A stretch of 64,000 nt of DNA from Dromaius novaehollandiae (Eukaryota; Chordata; Aves; Casuariiformes; Dromaiidae): the NCBI RefSeq assembly GCF_036370855.1, contig NC_088106.1, forward strand, positions 31,634,501-31,698,500. Reading direction: 5' to 3'. Shown one piece after another: positions 28,621 to 42,885 of this stretch. Within the stretch, counting starts at the first letter, position 1. Each line of letters opens with the position of its first letter. The position numbers and the translations under genes were made by a program. Below the pieces are notes generated by a model that was given only the letters and a program-made list of their open reading frames with translations, did not search any database and was not told the DNA's origin.

Positions 28621-31600
28621 TTAATTCATCTGCCCTAATCCTCTTGCTGAAACCCTGCTTCTTACCTCTCAGAAGTCAGCCTTAGCTTTCATTTCACAGA
28701 CAGCTGTAGCGTCAGTTCAGCACTCAACTTGGGGATCACCGCCCAGGCACTCATGACCTTCAATACTACATGCACAGAACAGTTCTTGGGAAACGATGCA
28801 GATTCACAACCTGAATGAGAGAAAGCAAATCTCTTAACAATAGGTTTTATGTAGGCTGCTTTCATCATAGGATGGAAAAGTTTCCCCTCTCCACTTGTAC
28901 TGCCTCTTATAACACAGCTTCCTCATCACTATCTTCCTCTGCTATTTCCACTCCTCTCATTCATCCCCCTCAAATCTCAATCCCTTAAGGCAGCTGTTTC
29001 ATATCCACATGTTTTTTCACAGCCTTGCAGCAGCAGTTCGATGAAGGAAGCAAGTAGCTGATTGGAAATGTTGTTTTTAGAGTCATACCGAAACTCTAAC
29101 ACCATGAGGTGCATCCATCGTAGTTCACCCAGCTATCTCCTGCAATTCTTCTAGATGAGGATGCAATAGAAGAAAGACATTTCTGTCTGAATTCCATCTC
29201 CAGTTTCCCTAGAACATCTGCCTGGGTAAATGAATGTTGCTTTCAGAAATCAGAAACCTTCGCTCTCACTGTTCAACAGGCATCTTCAGTGAAGCCTGGC
29301 TCCACCATCAGCTCTCATGCCACTGGCTGACTACCACACAAGCCATATGTGTGGAGATTGAGGTCAAGATTGCCCCTTGTTCTCCAGGGCTGAAGAACAG
29401 CCTACCTCATTCATGTTACCTCAGCCTTCTCTGCAAGCCCACTTGCCAGCTATGGTAGACATTACTTTAAGATACAGGATTCAGAAGTGTTTTGTCCAAT
29501 ACTCTCACAGGATGCTTTGAAAGAATAACCCAAAATCATGCCATGAAAGCAGATTTCTGGTACCTCCATGACTAGACTGGGACCATCTTTTGGAGGATCT
29601 CAGCGTACAGGGACTGAATTATGAGCAGTAGCACCACAGCTCTTGTTTCATGGGCCTATACTGAACAGAGATACCCAACCACTCCTTGCCATGCCTCTCT
29701 GTGCAGTTAGCAAATTAGAGTCAGGATGAGGCCAAACTATAGCTGTGGACCTGCTTGGTGTTATTTTATCCAAATCAACAAACACAAAAAACATGCAGAT
29801 GACTTGCACACAGACTAATTCACTCTCCTACCACTGCTAAAATTATCACATCCAAAAGAAACCATGCCCTTCTTCTGCTAGACCAGGTGAGTCTCATGAT
29901 GGTAATGAACGGGTGCCATCTTTCTCCTGAGAGAGGTGATTCAGTCCTTCAGTTCAAGCAGATTTCAATAGACTTGAAGCCAACAGGCTTCACAATTACT
30001 CCCTTATTTCTGTGTGTGTTCTGCTCAATAAACCTGCTTGCTTATTTAAAACTCAGCCTCAACCTACGCCCATTTTGCCACCAAAAACCTGGAGTCCCTG
30101 AGTCATTAAAAGCAAGATGCAATTAGTGCCTACATTGACTGGCTCACTTCCTCCTATTCAGTGCCCATGTCTGAAGCTCCTTCCTTTGGGAGCTCTAATG
30201 TGTGTTTAATGTACAACTTAATTATATGATTACAATGGCACAATTATATAATTGTAATGTATTGTGCAAGTTGGCTAGAAAGAGAAGAGAGATGTTTGCT
30301 GAGTGATGGGGGATAAACAGAATAACAACATCAAGGAAACAAAATACATCTGATGAGATGATAATTTAGAGGCATAGCTAAGAAAATGGGCACTTTGGGG
30401 AAAAGAAAAAAAAGTCCAGCTACTTTTCATCTTTTTAATTAATTTATTCTTCCCTCCTGCCCCTTAAGAACAAGTTTCCTTCTTGTTGCCACAGCAGGGG
30501 AGAATGCAGCTGCACTAGAAGAGCAGAGCCAGGCAGGCTGTCACAGGCACCCCAGGCACTACTTGCCACACTTCTCCAACTGTTGCTGCTCCTGGAAGAA
30601 CAACAACTCAACACATGCTGGAGTCATTCTGAGCTGGCCCCCACAAACTGGCAGTATTCTGAATGCATGTGTGCTTTCTTGGATTACAGGCCTACAGGCA
30701 CAGTTCAGCCATGACTGTGTGCAACCCAACAAAGCTGAATGACCTTCTATTTGCCGTGGAGGTATGAGCAGATGCACAGAGTGGTTCATGGTAATTCCTC
30801 ACACAGCACTCACTCAGCTATCTGGAGGCGCCCTCAGGGCCATGTCAGAGTGCCACATTTGCTCTCTAACTTCCTGGACTTTGGATCAGAATGCTCACGT
30901 CCAAGGGCTGAACCCAAAAATGAGGGGAAAAAATCCTAGCGCAAATACAATGAAGGTAAGCGACAGACACAGGGAAGTTCACTCCAAGAAAATGCTGAGA
31001 AAACTCCAAAGCAGCATCTTGGAGACAGATTTTGAGTCCAGTTTTGTAAAAGCTTTCTAAACTCTGCAGTTTCTCCTGTTCTCATTCAACGGTCTTTAAC
31101 AATTCCCTTTTTCCCAGCAGTAAGCACATTCTGAGGACCACTCCATCAATAAATGACTAGCAGGAGGCTAGGCAACCAGGTTAGCCTACTCCCCTAACCT
31201 CTGGTGAGACACACTCTGCCTGCAATGTCCCAGGTTTCTGTGGGAGACACGAGCCCACGTTCAGCATTTTAGAGACACCTCTGAATCTGTTTCTCATCAC
31301 TAATTAACTGATAGCTGGCAGAAGGCTTGTACCTGTAAGCTCTCCACACCAAGGGTTTCTCTAGCCACAGAGCACTGCTCTTACAGCACTGGCAGGCAGA
31401 CGCAAGCCCAAAGCAGAGAAAAGAGATCTGCACCCTTGACACTTGGCGAATGCACAAACAGCAGAGGCATATCTTCCCAGTCCCCGCTCCTGTTTTACAA
31501 GTGACACATTTATTTACCTCTGCAGTTAAATTCCTAGCTATTTCATTCTTCATGGAGTTCTTTTGCCAAACAGTCTTCTCAAGCCTAACTCAGCTAAATC

Positions 31601-34600
31601 AGGATGTGCGATGCTGACCCATTTCTACAGCAATCTGCATGCATCCTGATCTTTTCAAAATACAAATTCCAGAGTAAGTAACACTAAAACTCTTCTGGTA
31701 CTAGCAAAGCAAATGCAGGCAAAAATAACCTACTGCATTATCTGCCAGCTAATCGAATAAGATTAGTCAAGAAGCAAACTCTGTGATCTTGTAGAGTGGA
31801 CTCTCAGTTAACAGTTCCAGTAAAAGCAAGCTCTTGTAAGAAAGCCAGCCAAAAAGAGTTGATGAACATAACCAAATAACCATAGGTATATGCAGACTCG
31901 ATTTGCCACAGTTTGTATCGCTAACTCCTATGTAAGACCAGATTTCAGTCTAATTAAGAGGTCTAATTCTCCTGGGGTCTTCCACATACTCTACATCAGA
32001 GTTAACTGCATGCTATATACAATCACAGTATAGTAAAGCTTCACTTCCCAGTTTGCCTATAGAAAGAGCTGCTAGAGCTACTGGGAGAACAAAATACCCT
32101 CCCAAGCTCCATCCCTTTCCAGAAGCATACATTTTGGAATTAGCCTCCTTTCTCAGTCTGGATCAATCATCATAACCCTGAAAAATTCTGACATCACCTA
32201 ACCTGCAGTGTGAAATATTTTCCATCAAAATTAATAATCAGCACTCTTAGCCAATACCTCAATATAAAATGTTGTTTGGTGGGTTTTAATTTACTTCTTA
32301 ATGAAAAATGTCATCTGAAGTCAGAGAAAAACTGTTTATCTTTTAAAATAAAAAATGAAAATTCGCATGCACTCCCACCTTAAAAAAAAAAAATTATCAG
32401 ATCTGGCACATGCCACACCTCCCATCATGTTACTTTTAAAATAGGACTGACAAGAAAAGTTCCTATGCTGAAGATTTCTCCTCTGTTTGGCTAATTATAA
32501 GGCAAAAGAGAAGCTGGGTTGCAGACTGCCTTATACCATCAAAGGTTTCCAGAGCATCTCTCTCAAAAGTGATCAGTCTTATCTGCTGGAAAACCTACCT
32601 CTGACTCCTTTGCCCTTCTCAGGAAATTCATTAACCAACATGTTGCTCCCAGATGAAAAGAGTGGTGGTCTTCTGCGGATCTGGGCAGCAAGGACCCTGG
32701 AACTCCAGCAGCATTGGAACGCAGGCTGCAGCCTCACTGTGTAACCTCAGTCCATCCCTGGATCTCCCATCATAGCTGCCGCCCATGTTGGCCAACTCAA
32801 AGACAGTACTTAGGATGCATGGAGATTTAGAGACTTCCTTTTACAGAGGAGTGAGCCTCATACTTGCACACCTGCATGATTGTCTGCTACAGCTTCCCTG
32901 TAGTGGGGTCTATAATCCTCTGTTGTGGAAGAAAACATGGATTAATGCAGATAAATAAAAGGGGCAGAACGTACTGGTTAGGACCAAATTATTCCAGGCC
33001 TTGCTTTTTACCTGCAAGGTAGATCAGGAGTCAACTCAAGCCAGCAGTTAACAGATTTCAGTGTTAGGAAAGAATACTGAGATTATGGAGTCCAATACCC
33101 TGGGAATACACATTGGGTAGTTTTTCCCATAAACCTGACAGGACTGAAGCAAATCTCTCACAAAAAGCATCCAACATTGTAGAGACTCCACTGCCCCTCT
33201 CAGAAAAGGTTCCAAAATATTACATTGGGTTCAAAAAATAACTGGACAAAAGCTTGAAAGAAAAGTTACTCAAGGACAACTAAACACAAACATACCACCT
33301 CTGGCTGAGCAAGTCTCTCTGACATTGATGCTAGACCTGTAACAGGACACAGGAGAAGCAATCCCTACATTTTTGCCATGTTTCCTCTACCTTGTCCCTA
33401 AATATCTGCTACTGTGTGCTGCTTTCTAGTGTCAAAGAGAGGATATTGGCTGGATGACTCCCTGACTTGAGCAGGTAGAGCCATTTTTCGGTCATCCTCT
33501 GATAAAAGTCAGGCTCTTAATTCTGTGTTGGATTTTCTATTGGGTCTTTGCAGCTTAGACAAATGAGAACTCTGTTCTCAGAAGAAATTTCTCTCCCCTT
33601 TATAGCTCCCTTGGAGCACATGCTGGCATTCCTGCTGGGAGATGCTGGTGGCAGCAGATTAGAAACGATCTGTTCTCACATCTGGAGGTGGAATACCAGT
33701 CGCTATGCTTTTCGGCACCTAGACTGATTTCAGACACCACTTTCTTGTTTGTCTCCTTCAACAGAGTCATGGAGCTGGCTAAGGAGTAAAGATATTACTG
33801 AGAGCTGTTGTGTCATCACAGGTAAAACACTGCCTTCTGCCCTTCAGTTTCTCCACCCCAGAGGGGCAATGCTGCAGGCCTCGGTTCTCATGCTCTTTGA
33901 GATCTGTTGCCACAGAGTGCTTGATAAAACCTGTTGAAAAAAGAAACATAGCATGTGATGAGAGAAAGGTTTTCACTACCAAAATCATGTAGGTGCCCAA
34001 AAGCCATTTTCCAGAGTGATTTAATCCCTCTCTCCTGAGGCCCTGAGCACAGAGACACCTCTCCACCAAGGCTGCCTCCCTCTGAGCCTCTCCCAGATCT
34101 GGTCTCTGTGCAAGGAGCAGCCAGGCAAGATGGGACCCTCTGGTTTCCATCCGTGTGACCTGGATGAAGACAACTGACACCAGCTAAAGAAAAGCCCTCA
34201 GGGCATGAACTGTGTTACAGTGTTCTTAGGATAGCATCGGCTACCTTGAGGTCATGGAGTTTGAGACCGCTAGGAAACCTAGGAGACATAGGGACATTCC
34301 TGAAGGAAAGCACAGGAAGTATCAATAGTGGAGGGAGGCTCTTTTGGAACCTCTCTGCCACTCCTGTGCTGCTCCATTGGAAGCCCCTAGAACAACATCT
34401 CATGCACTATCTGTCATCCCTGAAGAGGGCAGCATTAACACCTCGCTCTCAAACATCAGTCTTTCCCTCACACACAGTCAAATGCCATTTCCAGTCCATT
34501 TTGAAGCACAGTAGGGAGGAGATGACTGGAGGGTGCAGCCTCTCTGTGCCTAGAAGGGTATCTCTCAAAAGCTTCTGTAAATGGTTCCACAAACTTCAGT

Positions 34601-37600
34601 GGCAGCATAATTGCACATTATTTCATAGTTTCACTTTGACGATTTAGAAGACAATAGAAAGAGCTAAGAGACTGTTAGATTCATAGTGATATTTTTCCCA
34701 CATGGCTCCTTTACTGATAAAGCTGTTGCCTTAAGAACATGGAAAGTTTGCCTGAAGGTTTTGCTTAAATGCTGTGTATTAGTATTTAATCAAAGAGGTG
34801 GAGCAGTTGAAACCTCTATACAACAACGACCCCATGCTTCTTATGATATGCAAGACGTATTCCATTTTTATGGACAATTCTGTACACAATCCCTCCTCTA
34901 AAAGGGCTTATAGAAGATTCTCTTTCTCTTAGTATTTTAAGCAAGAGTTAGTCTGAAAACAGGATTTGTCTTCTATTCCCCATGAAAACAGGATTTGTCT
35001 CCTATTCCCCATGGGAATTTCTAATGAAAAACACTTTTTGTTTAAACTTTTCCATGGGAAAAAAAATGGTTTGTTTCTTCCCCAGTAAAAAAGTGAAAAC
35101 AAAAATATTTCAGCCACAATGCAGCATACCTTGAATTCAAATGACTGTCACAGTGCCTGAGAAGACTGCAATGGAAGATTTAGAGGATGGAACCACATTC
35201 TTTTCTGGGCTACCAAAAATTAATCAGAGTGAAGTGTCAGTGTGGGAAACCAGTTTCTATGGGCTTCTCCAAGGCCAATAATTTCAAAAGCTGTTAGTGC
35301 CTTTGGGCGGCACACATCTCCTAAGAGTAAAGAAGCTGTATTTTCAGGCAGTAGGTACTTGGCATCTTCTGAAATTCAGGATTGCTGACATCTACTAACT
35401 TCAGCTGGGAGACTAAAATTGCTAAGTGCTTGCTACAGTTTTGGGCCAATCTTTGAGAGGAAACGTATGTCTGTCTTTTCTTTTCCAGGGGCAAAATCCA
35501 TGGAAGCCTATGGAAGTTCTGCCACAGTCTCCTGCAGAGCCAGGACTTCATTTGTGTGTTTTTTATTTGAAGTTCATTGATCTGACTCCAGTTCCATGAC
35601 GGATACCTAGCACCACTGCTGCCATGTCCAGTGTTGACATATACAAGGAAGATTCTCTTCCTGGCTCACTTGCTCAGCCCAAGGACATGGATACCAGCAA
35701 TCAATTGGTTTCCTTCAGTGCTGCTGTAGAGAAGAATCTGATTTTGACAGTTCTATTTAGCCTCTCTTTCTTTCTTTTTCTTTTAAGGATTTCTGTTTAT
35801 CTTTTGTATAGAGCTCCAAGTTCACCCACAGAGGCAACCACTGAACCACGGAAAACAACAAAAAGTACAGGATGTGCTAAAAATAATCCACAGTAGCTAT
35901 AATACCTCCATTAAGGGAGCATAACAATTAAAGCCTGAAGCATCTTGAGAATCTAAGCCATCAGTTCTGACTACAGAAGGTGGCACTGGCCGAGCTCGGA
36001 AAAAATACTTCCCTTTCAGCCCATGAGTGGGGAATACTGATCCCTGAGCATCCCTAAAGGGACTTCACCTGGTCCACTGGCACTGCTAAGCCCCCAACAC
36101 AGGGGCTGTAATCCCTCCTTCCATCAGCACAGGGCACAGCCCACCCATGAGGCTTCACCCTGGCATGGTCAGCACTGGCAGGTCACCCTGGCACTGTCCC
36201 CTGCTGTGACCTCTTCAACAGAAAAGAAAAAACAGCCACTGCAGCCTGTCCAAGAACATAACCACCTCCAGGAGTAGGACCTAGACTTGGATGGAGGGTT
36301 GCACAGACCTACCTTTAACAAAGCAAGGCTAATGAGTGTCGGAGGACAAGGTCAGAATTTGATACCATTTGGCACCTGGTTTGCACAAGTTGTAGAGTAA
36401 TGAGAATTTGATCTCTAGGACATCTCTGAACTCCTTTCGGTACCAGGAAGAGAAATGTCCCAGGGCCAGGCTTTTGTCCTCCAGGGATTTAGCCTCTCTG
36501 TCCCTAAGGAGATCTGCGATAGGGCTTGTGGTCACAGCTAATCCTGTGCCTCTGCACACCCTTTTCATTTGCTGCGAGTGTGTGTACGTGTTCCTCTCCC
36601 CCTACTCCATCTCTCAAGCTTATAATCTGAACAACTGCCTGGGCTAGTTTGTCCTTTCCCAGCCTGCTGGACATTTTCAATGAGACACATCTCCTTCTGC
36701 TCAAGGAGGCACTGTCTTCACATCCTTGGAGATCAAATGTCTGTTCTCCCTTTTATCACTTGAGCTGCACGTGTTTTGATTGCAAACACCCTGATAACAC
36801 TCTTACTAGCCCCTCACAAGTGAAATAACAGAGGATAGATAGATACACGTCTAAGGGTGATTTATATCACCTGCACTGAGATAACAGGGCGCAGACAGCC
36901 TGTGAGTCTGTCTTACTCTGCTAAGGATCTTGTCACTGTAGATACAAAAGAGAGAAACTTTCTAAAATATCCTTGTTCATGTCACTTCGACTTGAAGTGT
37001 TCGTCATGTTTGTCAAGTTAGATAGTGCAATTCCTCTCTGTCCCCACCACTAAGTTGAATTATGTTTTCTGCCATGCACATCACTAGTGAAATAAGCTCT
37101 TGATGTGTTAAACGGCCGGCAGAACACACAAAAATGTATACTTCTTGCCCCAGTGAGAGCAGCTGAAAGACAGCATCGTGCATAATGATGTTTTGCATGT
37201 GCAGCCAGGATCCCAAGCACATTGTCTGGCACAACATATCTAACACTTCTTACAGCAGAGTGCTACCCACCATGTCCCAGACAAGCCAAGCTATATGTAC
37301 ACAGTCCTGCTATATCTCCCTGATCACAAAACCCAACCTTGAATCAGTGTAGCCCACTGCAGCAGCAAGCAAATGATGCCACTTGTTCAAGTCAAAACAT
37401 TTTTGTCATTTACGTTCGCAGAGACTGATTACAGGAAAATAAAGAACTCCATTAGCTAGTCAGGCTGCAGCTCTGTGGAGCTAGTTCTGCACAGATGAAC
37501 ACATTCTTTCTCCTAGAGTTATACCAAAGGGTGCAGCTGATCCAGGCCATGAACACAGACATGAATGAACTGCAGCGCCTTACCCTAGGCCAGACTCTGC

Positions 37601-40600
37601 AGGAGGTCTCTCCTCACCACGTATTTAAGAGTGGAAGATGGGATCGGACAGGGTGTGGAGGACACAGTCTGCACCCATGAACCTTGCTCTGACAGCCCTG
37701 GAGAAAAAGAGAGGAGGCTTACATGAACGTATTGCTCTTTCAGGGCACATTGCAATTTTCCTGCCAGGAGGTTCCTTGTACTCTCTGGGCAGTAAGGATG
37801 ACAACAATGTCATATCCCAGAGTCCTCTGCCTTAAAATGAGCAAAAGTGTTGACAGTCAAAAAAATACTATTACAAATAAACCCTTCTTAGTTATCAAAT
37901 TTGTGCAGTATATTATTATAGGGGAAAACAACTGTTATCTGCCTCGTAAAAGTCAATATAATAGTAAGCAGATACTGACTTCCCTTGAGACGAACATGAT
38001 GATTTATTGACCCAAGAGGTCAATTCAGTGAAGCAAAGCCAAGGCCAATACTTACCGTGAGGAGAATAAATTCTATGTTTTCTGCAGTGGGGAGAAGATA
38101 CAGAACAGTCACCACTAAAATGTCATCTGCTTTAGTGATGGCCATTGTCATTTGCAAGGAGACAGCTAAATATGGTAGTCTACTGCCAGGAACTTCACCT
38201 CATATTTTTAGAGAAAATGCCAATTAAAAAACATTTTCTTTGGATGTTTTTGTTCTCAAAAATACTTTCCTAAATATTTAAAATACTTTCCTAACCCTCC
38301 CCCCCCATTGGAGTTTTCCAGTGGTTTTGAATTGCTAGGCATATTTCCTGAATAACTGTTCTAATAATCCTAGGACTAACTGTTCTAAGAGTCCTAGGAC
38401 CCTTAATGGTGCTCTCTGAATGCCAGCTGTAAGAGAAAGGCAGCTCTGTGTGTTCTGCAAAACGTGTTCTGCCTTAAAATGCTCACCTCCTGTCACCAGT
38501 CAGTTGTAATTAAAGACAATATAGCACTTCAGGAGTAGAGAAAATGGTCTTGATATCCTGGCCAATTCATCTCGTCAATAAAAGATTGACGTGAGATACG
38601 GCTACACACACGGCTACCACATTTTCCTACACATTGCCAGAACCACCACTATCTACCTCATGCTTTGAGATACAGCTCCTCAATGATTAAAGTTGCAATA
38701 TAAAATATATTTCTCCTTTATACTGTAAGCTCAAAAGCTCCTTTATGAGATATACACTTCTCCAAAAACCTGCATTTTAACTGTGCCTCTTTCACATGAA
38801 AGTACTGCCCACAGATATTATCCAGAGCTTTCAGAACTCCATGTATTGTCTTTGGAAACAAGATGAACTAGAATCTCATAAGGGAAAAGGAAAGAAAGGC
38901 AGCAACTCCTTCCTCTCTTGAGTCCTTCCTCTCCTGACTTGTCAGCTGAGGCCTTCAAGAGTGCCTGGGCTGTACTGACAGACTTGTGGTATAACTGAAC
39001 AAGCTGTAAAGATTCAGCACCTGTATTACTGGCTGTATTGCAGGTCACAGAGAACGAAGGAAGTGTAGTGCTCTAAGGGCATGTTTCATACCCTCTTTTT
39101 GTAAGCAGAGACAAGGATGAGGAACAAGCCCACACTCCTGGCAGAGACTGGAAGCTTCCTTCAGTAACATGAAGGCAGTAGTAGAGCAGCACATGATCTG
39201 TGTTGCAAACACTGTATGGGATGTGCTTACATCCAGGCCAAAAACTTTCTGTCTTTGTCTGTTTTTAATGTAATGGAGATGAAGGTTTTCTTTAGAAAAC
39301 CTTTCCTTTGCTTTAGAAAGGCCAGAAACAATAACCTTTGCAATTAGTACTTGGCAAAACAAGCACCTGTCCACAAAAAATTAATGGAACCAACTAGCGA
39401 CAAGGGAAAAATCATCAGATGCCATGAGGTAAATCTAGGCCAGCATAAGAGCAAAGGACATTTTGCAGCGCAGTCACTCTGGTGAATCCTGATCTGAGGA
39501 GGGCCAGGCAGACTTCTTCACAGTGCCCAAGCCTTGTCCCAGTCAAGAGAGGGGAGGAAAGTAAAAGTACGCTTCTTTCTGAAGCCTTTCCAACTTGCCT
39601 TATGATATTTATTGCCTTTCTCTCCCTGTTTTCGTAGCAACCACATCCTGAAGGTGCCTGTCAAGGAATGCGGTGGTCAAGCACTGGGTCCATCAAGCAA
39701 TGAAGCTCTTACTTGGGATAGGATGGGTGGATAGCACTGTCTTACAACCTTTTCTCTTAGCTTTGTTTTCTCAAAGGCCCTCAATTCCTCCACACTGCTT
39801 CCTGCATCTGGAGGTCATAGAGGGTCCACTGTATCCTCATCTGTCACTGCACTTGGAGAGCCTGTTCCCCATGTTCAGGGACATCAAGGAGAAGTACTGC
39901 TTACCCTTGTCAAGCCTTACCTGCTGGTTATGGCAAGAGAGCAGCAGGCCTACCTTAAGGCTTGTCACCTGTTCAGGGGACAGAGCCGTAGCCAACCCCA
40001 CATACAGAGACCACCAGGATCAGGCTAGACACTACAGAAGTTTCCCAAGCTTCAGCTATTCACTGCAGGCTGTGCAAGAGCAAAGAAGGAAAAAATAAGA
40101 ATGCTGATTCTCCAGTCGTTACCCAGCCAACGTTCTCTGGCCACCCCAGCCTAGAGCCAACTGGAGTAGAAAAGGATATTTCAGCTTTAGGAGGAAAAGT
40201 GATCCAACATCCCATGAAAGCTCACTCTGAGCCACCATTCTAATTGGCTTGGACATGAGAGATGTTGGGTGCTTCAGAAAGTAACTGAGGATCCATAAAC
40301 CAAGCAAAATGAGAAACAGCACCTTGTCAAGAGGGGAAGATGGACCTGGTGGAGCTCTGCAGAGATGGCTGTTAGACCCATCTTTCATCACTGCTTCATT
40401 AACAAGCTGGAAAAAGAAGTAAAGAGCAAGTAACGGAACTGGCAGACCATGGGAGATCAGGAGGTGTTGCCACCACCACAGAAGGACGTGAACCTAAAAC
40501 AAACTAGGAGACAGGTTAGAAATTAGGGTGTAAAATAACACCAGAGAGAAATGTCTGTCCAGACACAAGGCCTGAAAAGCACTCTAGCAAGCGAAAATTC
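28621..40600. other. 12-kb gene-poor interval
   Basis: AT-richer intergenic DNA with only short open frames on both strands. I recognise no coding exon series, no complete mobile element and no RNA gene. A 29-bp direct tandem duplication lies at 34955-35012, and occasional AATAAA motifs (for example near 30028) have no supporting gene. Old, diverged repeats cannot be excluded by eye. Confidence 0.4.
34955..35012. repeat. 29-bp tandem duplication (two copies)
   Basis: Two adjacent 29-bp units, 34955-34983 and 34984-35012, start GAAAACAGGATTTGTCT and differ by one base. Confidence 0.9.
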
Positions 40601-40619
40601 TGCCCTACAAAGGATTTTC

Positions 40620-41575
40620 ATATTTCAGTCCATGCTGTCGCAGCACCGCCGCTCCTCACTGCTTCTCCTCCCGCTCCCACCAAAGGCGGGAAACACCCCT
40701 GGCTCATACCGGGCAAGCAGGCGAACACCGCTGCCTCCGGCGACCCACGGGACCCGCGTGTCAGCAGCACACGTCCGGTACGGAACCGACACGCCAGGCC
40801 CGGCCCCGGGGTGAGGGGACTCCGGCCCCCGCAGCGGCACCGCCCGGCGCCCGCAGAGCGTAACATGGCCGCCCGCAACTGCCGCGCCCGAGAACGGCAC
40901 CTGCGGGCGCGGCGCGCGGCGCGACATGGCCGCCCGCAGACCCGCGCCGCAGCCTACACTTCCCAGCGTGCCGCGGGGCGCTGCCGGGCTGCACCCTGCG
41001 GCGCGGCCGTTTCCCCCTCCCGAGACGCGGCAGCCGCTGTGGAGGCCCGCGCGCAGCTGGGGGGCTGCCGCGGCCCCGCCGGCACCGGCCCTAGTTCAGC
41101 GCCGCCGCTGCCGCAGGACCCCGACACCGCGCCCCTCCCCCGGGTCTCTGCGGCGCGGCGCAGCCCGAGCGAGCCCCAGCCGCAGCGGTGCTGCGGCCCT
41201 GCGGCGCGTCCCCTCGGCCGGGCCCCAGCGCCGGCTATCCCGGGCGCAGGGACCCCCGGCAGGGGCGGGACGCACGGCCCCGGGCACGGGAGTCGGCGGC
41301 GCTCGCCTGCTCCATTGCTGCACGGGGCCCTGCGCCCCGCCGGCGGTGCTCGGCGGCCGCTGCCCTGTGCCAGAGTGGCCGCGGCGAGCGGCCGCCCCGG
41401 GCAGCCCAGCCGGTCCCACCTGCCCCGTGGCCCCCAGCCGCAGCTCTTTGGAGAAAGCAGGGCCGCAGTCATCAGCTTTGCTGGGGGTAGCTGGGGCTTG
41501 CTCCCCCCGGTCCCACGGCCCAGAGCTAGAGCCCACGGGGAGTCCGGGGACCATCACCATCGGGGCTGCCAGGGC
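40620..41575. promoter_or_regulatory. CpG island with promoter-like motifs
   Basis: This stretch is strongly GC- and CpG-rich compared with its left flank. It contains CCTACACTTCCCAGCGTGCC at 40953-40972, close to the ZNF143 (SBF/Staf) promoter motif. ATGGCCGCCCGCA occurs twice, at 40865 and 40926. A GCGGCCGC lies near 41359. Long open frames on both strands are what such composition gives by chance, and I do not call them genes. From 41327 onward the island is part of the tandem array, so its right quarter is repeated in every unit while the rest is single-copy. The gene it served, and the direction, are unknown. Confidence 0.65.
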
Positions 41576-41724
41576 AGCAGAGTTACAGAACGGTTGAGGT
41601 TGGAAGGGACCTTTCTAGATCACCTAGCCAACCTCCAGTTACATCTCAACTTCAGGGTGGGCCAGCCTTAGGGAAATCCCTTGGCCTGTGCTTCCCCCCA
41701 AGATGCTTTGACAAACCACAGGAT

Positions 41725-42885
41725 CACCAAATCACAGAATGGTTGGGGTTGGAAGGGACCTCTGCAGAGCCTCTAGTCCAGCCTCTAGTCCTAGCTGACA
41801 CCACATGCTCAAGCAGGGACATCTAGAGCAGCTTACCCAGCACCCTGTCCAGGAAGCTTTGCAATAGCTGCAAGGATTGAGATGCCACGACGACTCTGGG
41901 CAACCTCTTGCAGTGCTCTGGCACCCTCACACGAGGAAAGTTGTTCCTTCTGTTCAGACGCAATTTCCTCTGTTTTCGTTGGTGCCCATTGCCTCTCATC
42001 CGATCACTGGGCAGCACAGAAGGGGGCCTGGTGCCATCCTCTTTACACCCTCCCCTCAGATATTTATCGGCATCGATAAGATTCCTCCCATCAGCCTTCG
42101 CTCCTCCAGGCTCCACAGGCCCAGCTCTCCCAGCCTTTCCTCACAGCAGAGATGCTCCAGTCCCTTCCTCCTCTTCGGAGCCCTTCGCTGCACTCGCTCC
42201 ACTAGCTCCATACATGTCTTGTACTGCGGAGCTCCAAACTGGACACAGTACGCCAGGGCTGGCCTCAGCAGGGCAGCTGAGGAGAGCACATCACCTCCCT
42301 GGACCTGCTGGCAAGGCTCTGCTCTTCCTCATGCAGCCCAGGACGCCATTGGCCACCTTTGCCACAAGGGCCCATTGCTGGCTCATGGTCCACTTGTTGC
42401 CCCCCAGGACTCCCAGGTCCTGCTCGGCAGAGCTGCTTTCCAGCAGGTCGGCTCACACCATCTACTGGTATGTGGGGTTAGTCCTCCCCAGGGGCAGGAC
42501 TCTTCTGCACTTCCCTTGAGTGAACTTCAGCAGGTTCCTCTCTGCCCATTTCTCCGCACGGGCGAGGTCCCTCTCAATGGCAGCACAGGCCTCTGCTGCA
42601 TGAGCCACTCCTCCCTGTGTCTGACCAGGAAACTTGCTGAGGGTACACTCTGTCCCTTCATCCAGGTCATTTATGAATGAGTTGAACAGGACTGGAACAG
42701 ACAGTTGAACAGGAGAAGTGTCAAAAGCTTTCCTGAAGTTGGCATGAACTACAGACACCACCGCTCTCCCTTCATCTACCCAGCCAGTCATTCCATCATA
42801 GGAGGCATCAGCTTGCTTAAGCTTGATTTTCCCTTGGTGAATCCATGCTGACTACTCCTCACCCCCTTCTTGTCCTTTACACGCC
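41725..42885 (-). mobile_element. CR1 LINE block a, unit 1
   Basis: A 3' portion of a CR1 element on the minus strand. It shows the 3' end (plus strand CACAGAATGGTTGGGGTTGG), then the ORF2 C-terminus and part of the reverse transcriptase domain. Frame pieces include FINDLDEGTECTLSKF, AAIERDLARAEKWAERNL and CVQFGAPQYKTCMELVERVQ. The frame is broken into at least three parts, so the element is dead. The 5' part is missing. Confidence 0.9.

Noticed and set aside
28301..28621. Minus-strand 106-codon frame
   Set aside because: Produced by the 30-bp minisatellite, whose period is a multiple of three.
29980..30120. CTCAATAAACCTGCTTGC resembling an LTR poly(A) region
   Set aside because: No second LTR, target duplication, primer site or retroviral coding sequence could be seen nearby.
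38054..38080. Possible 27-nt minus-strand mini-exon between AG and GTAAGT
   Set aside because: No neighbouring exons or coding match. Such short pairs occur by chance.
40811..41671. 286-codon and 223-codon open frames in the CpG island
   Set aside because: CG-rich sequence has few stops. The peptides are low-complexity Arg/Pro/Ala, and one runs into a CR1 end.
41877..42680. 267-codon plus-strand frame in CR1 block a
   Set aside because: Antisense of a CR1 fragment, not a gene.
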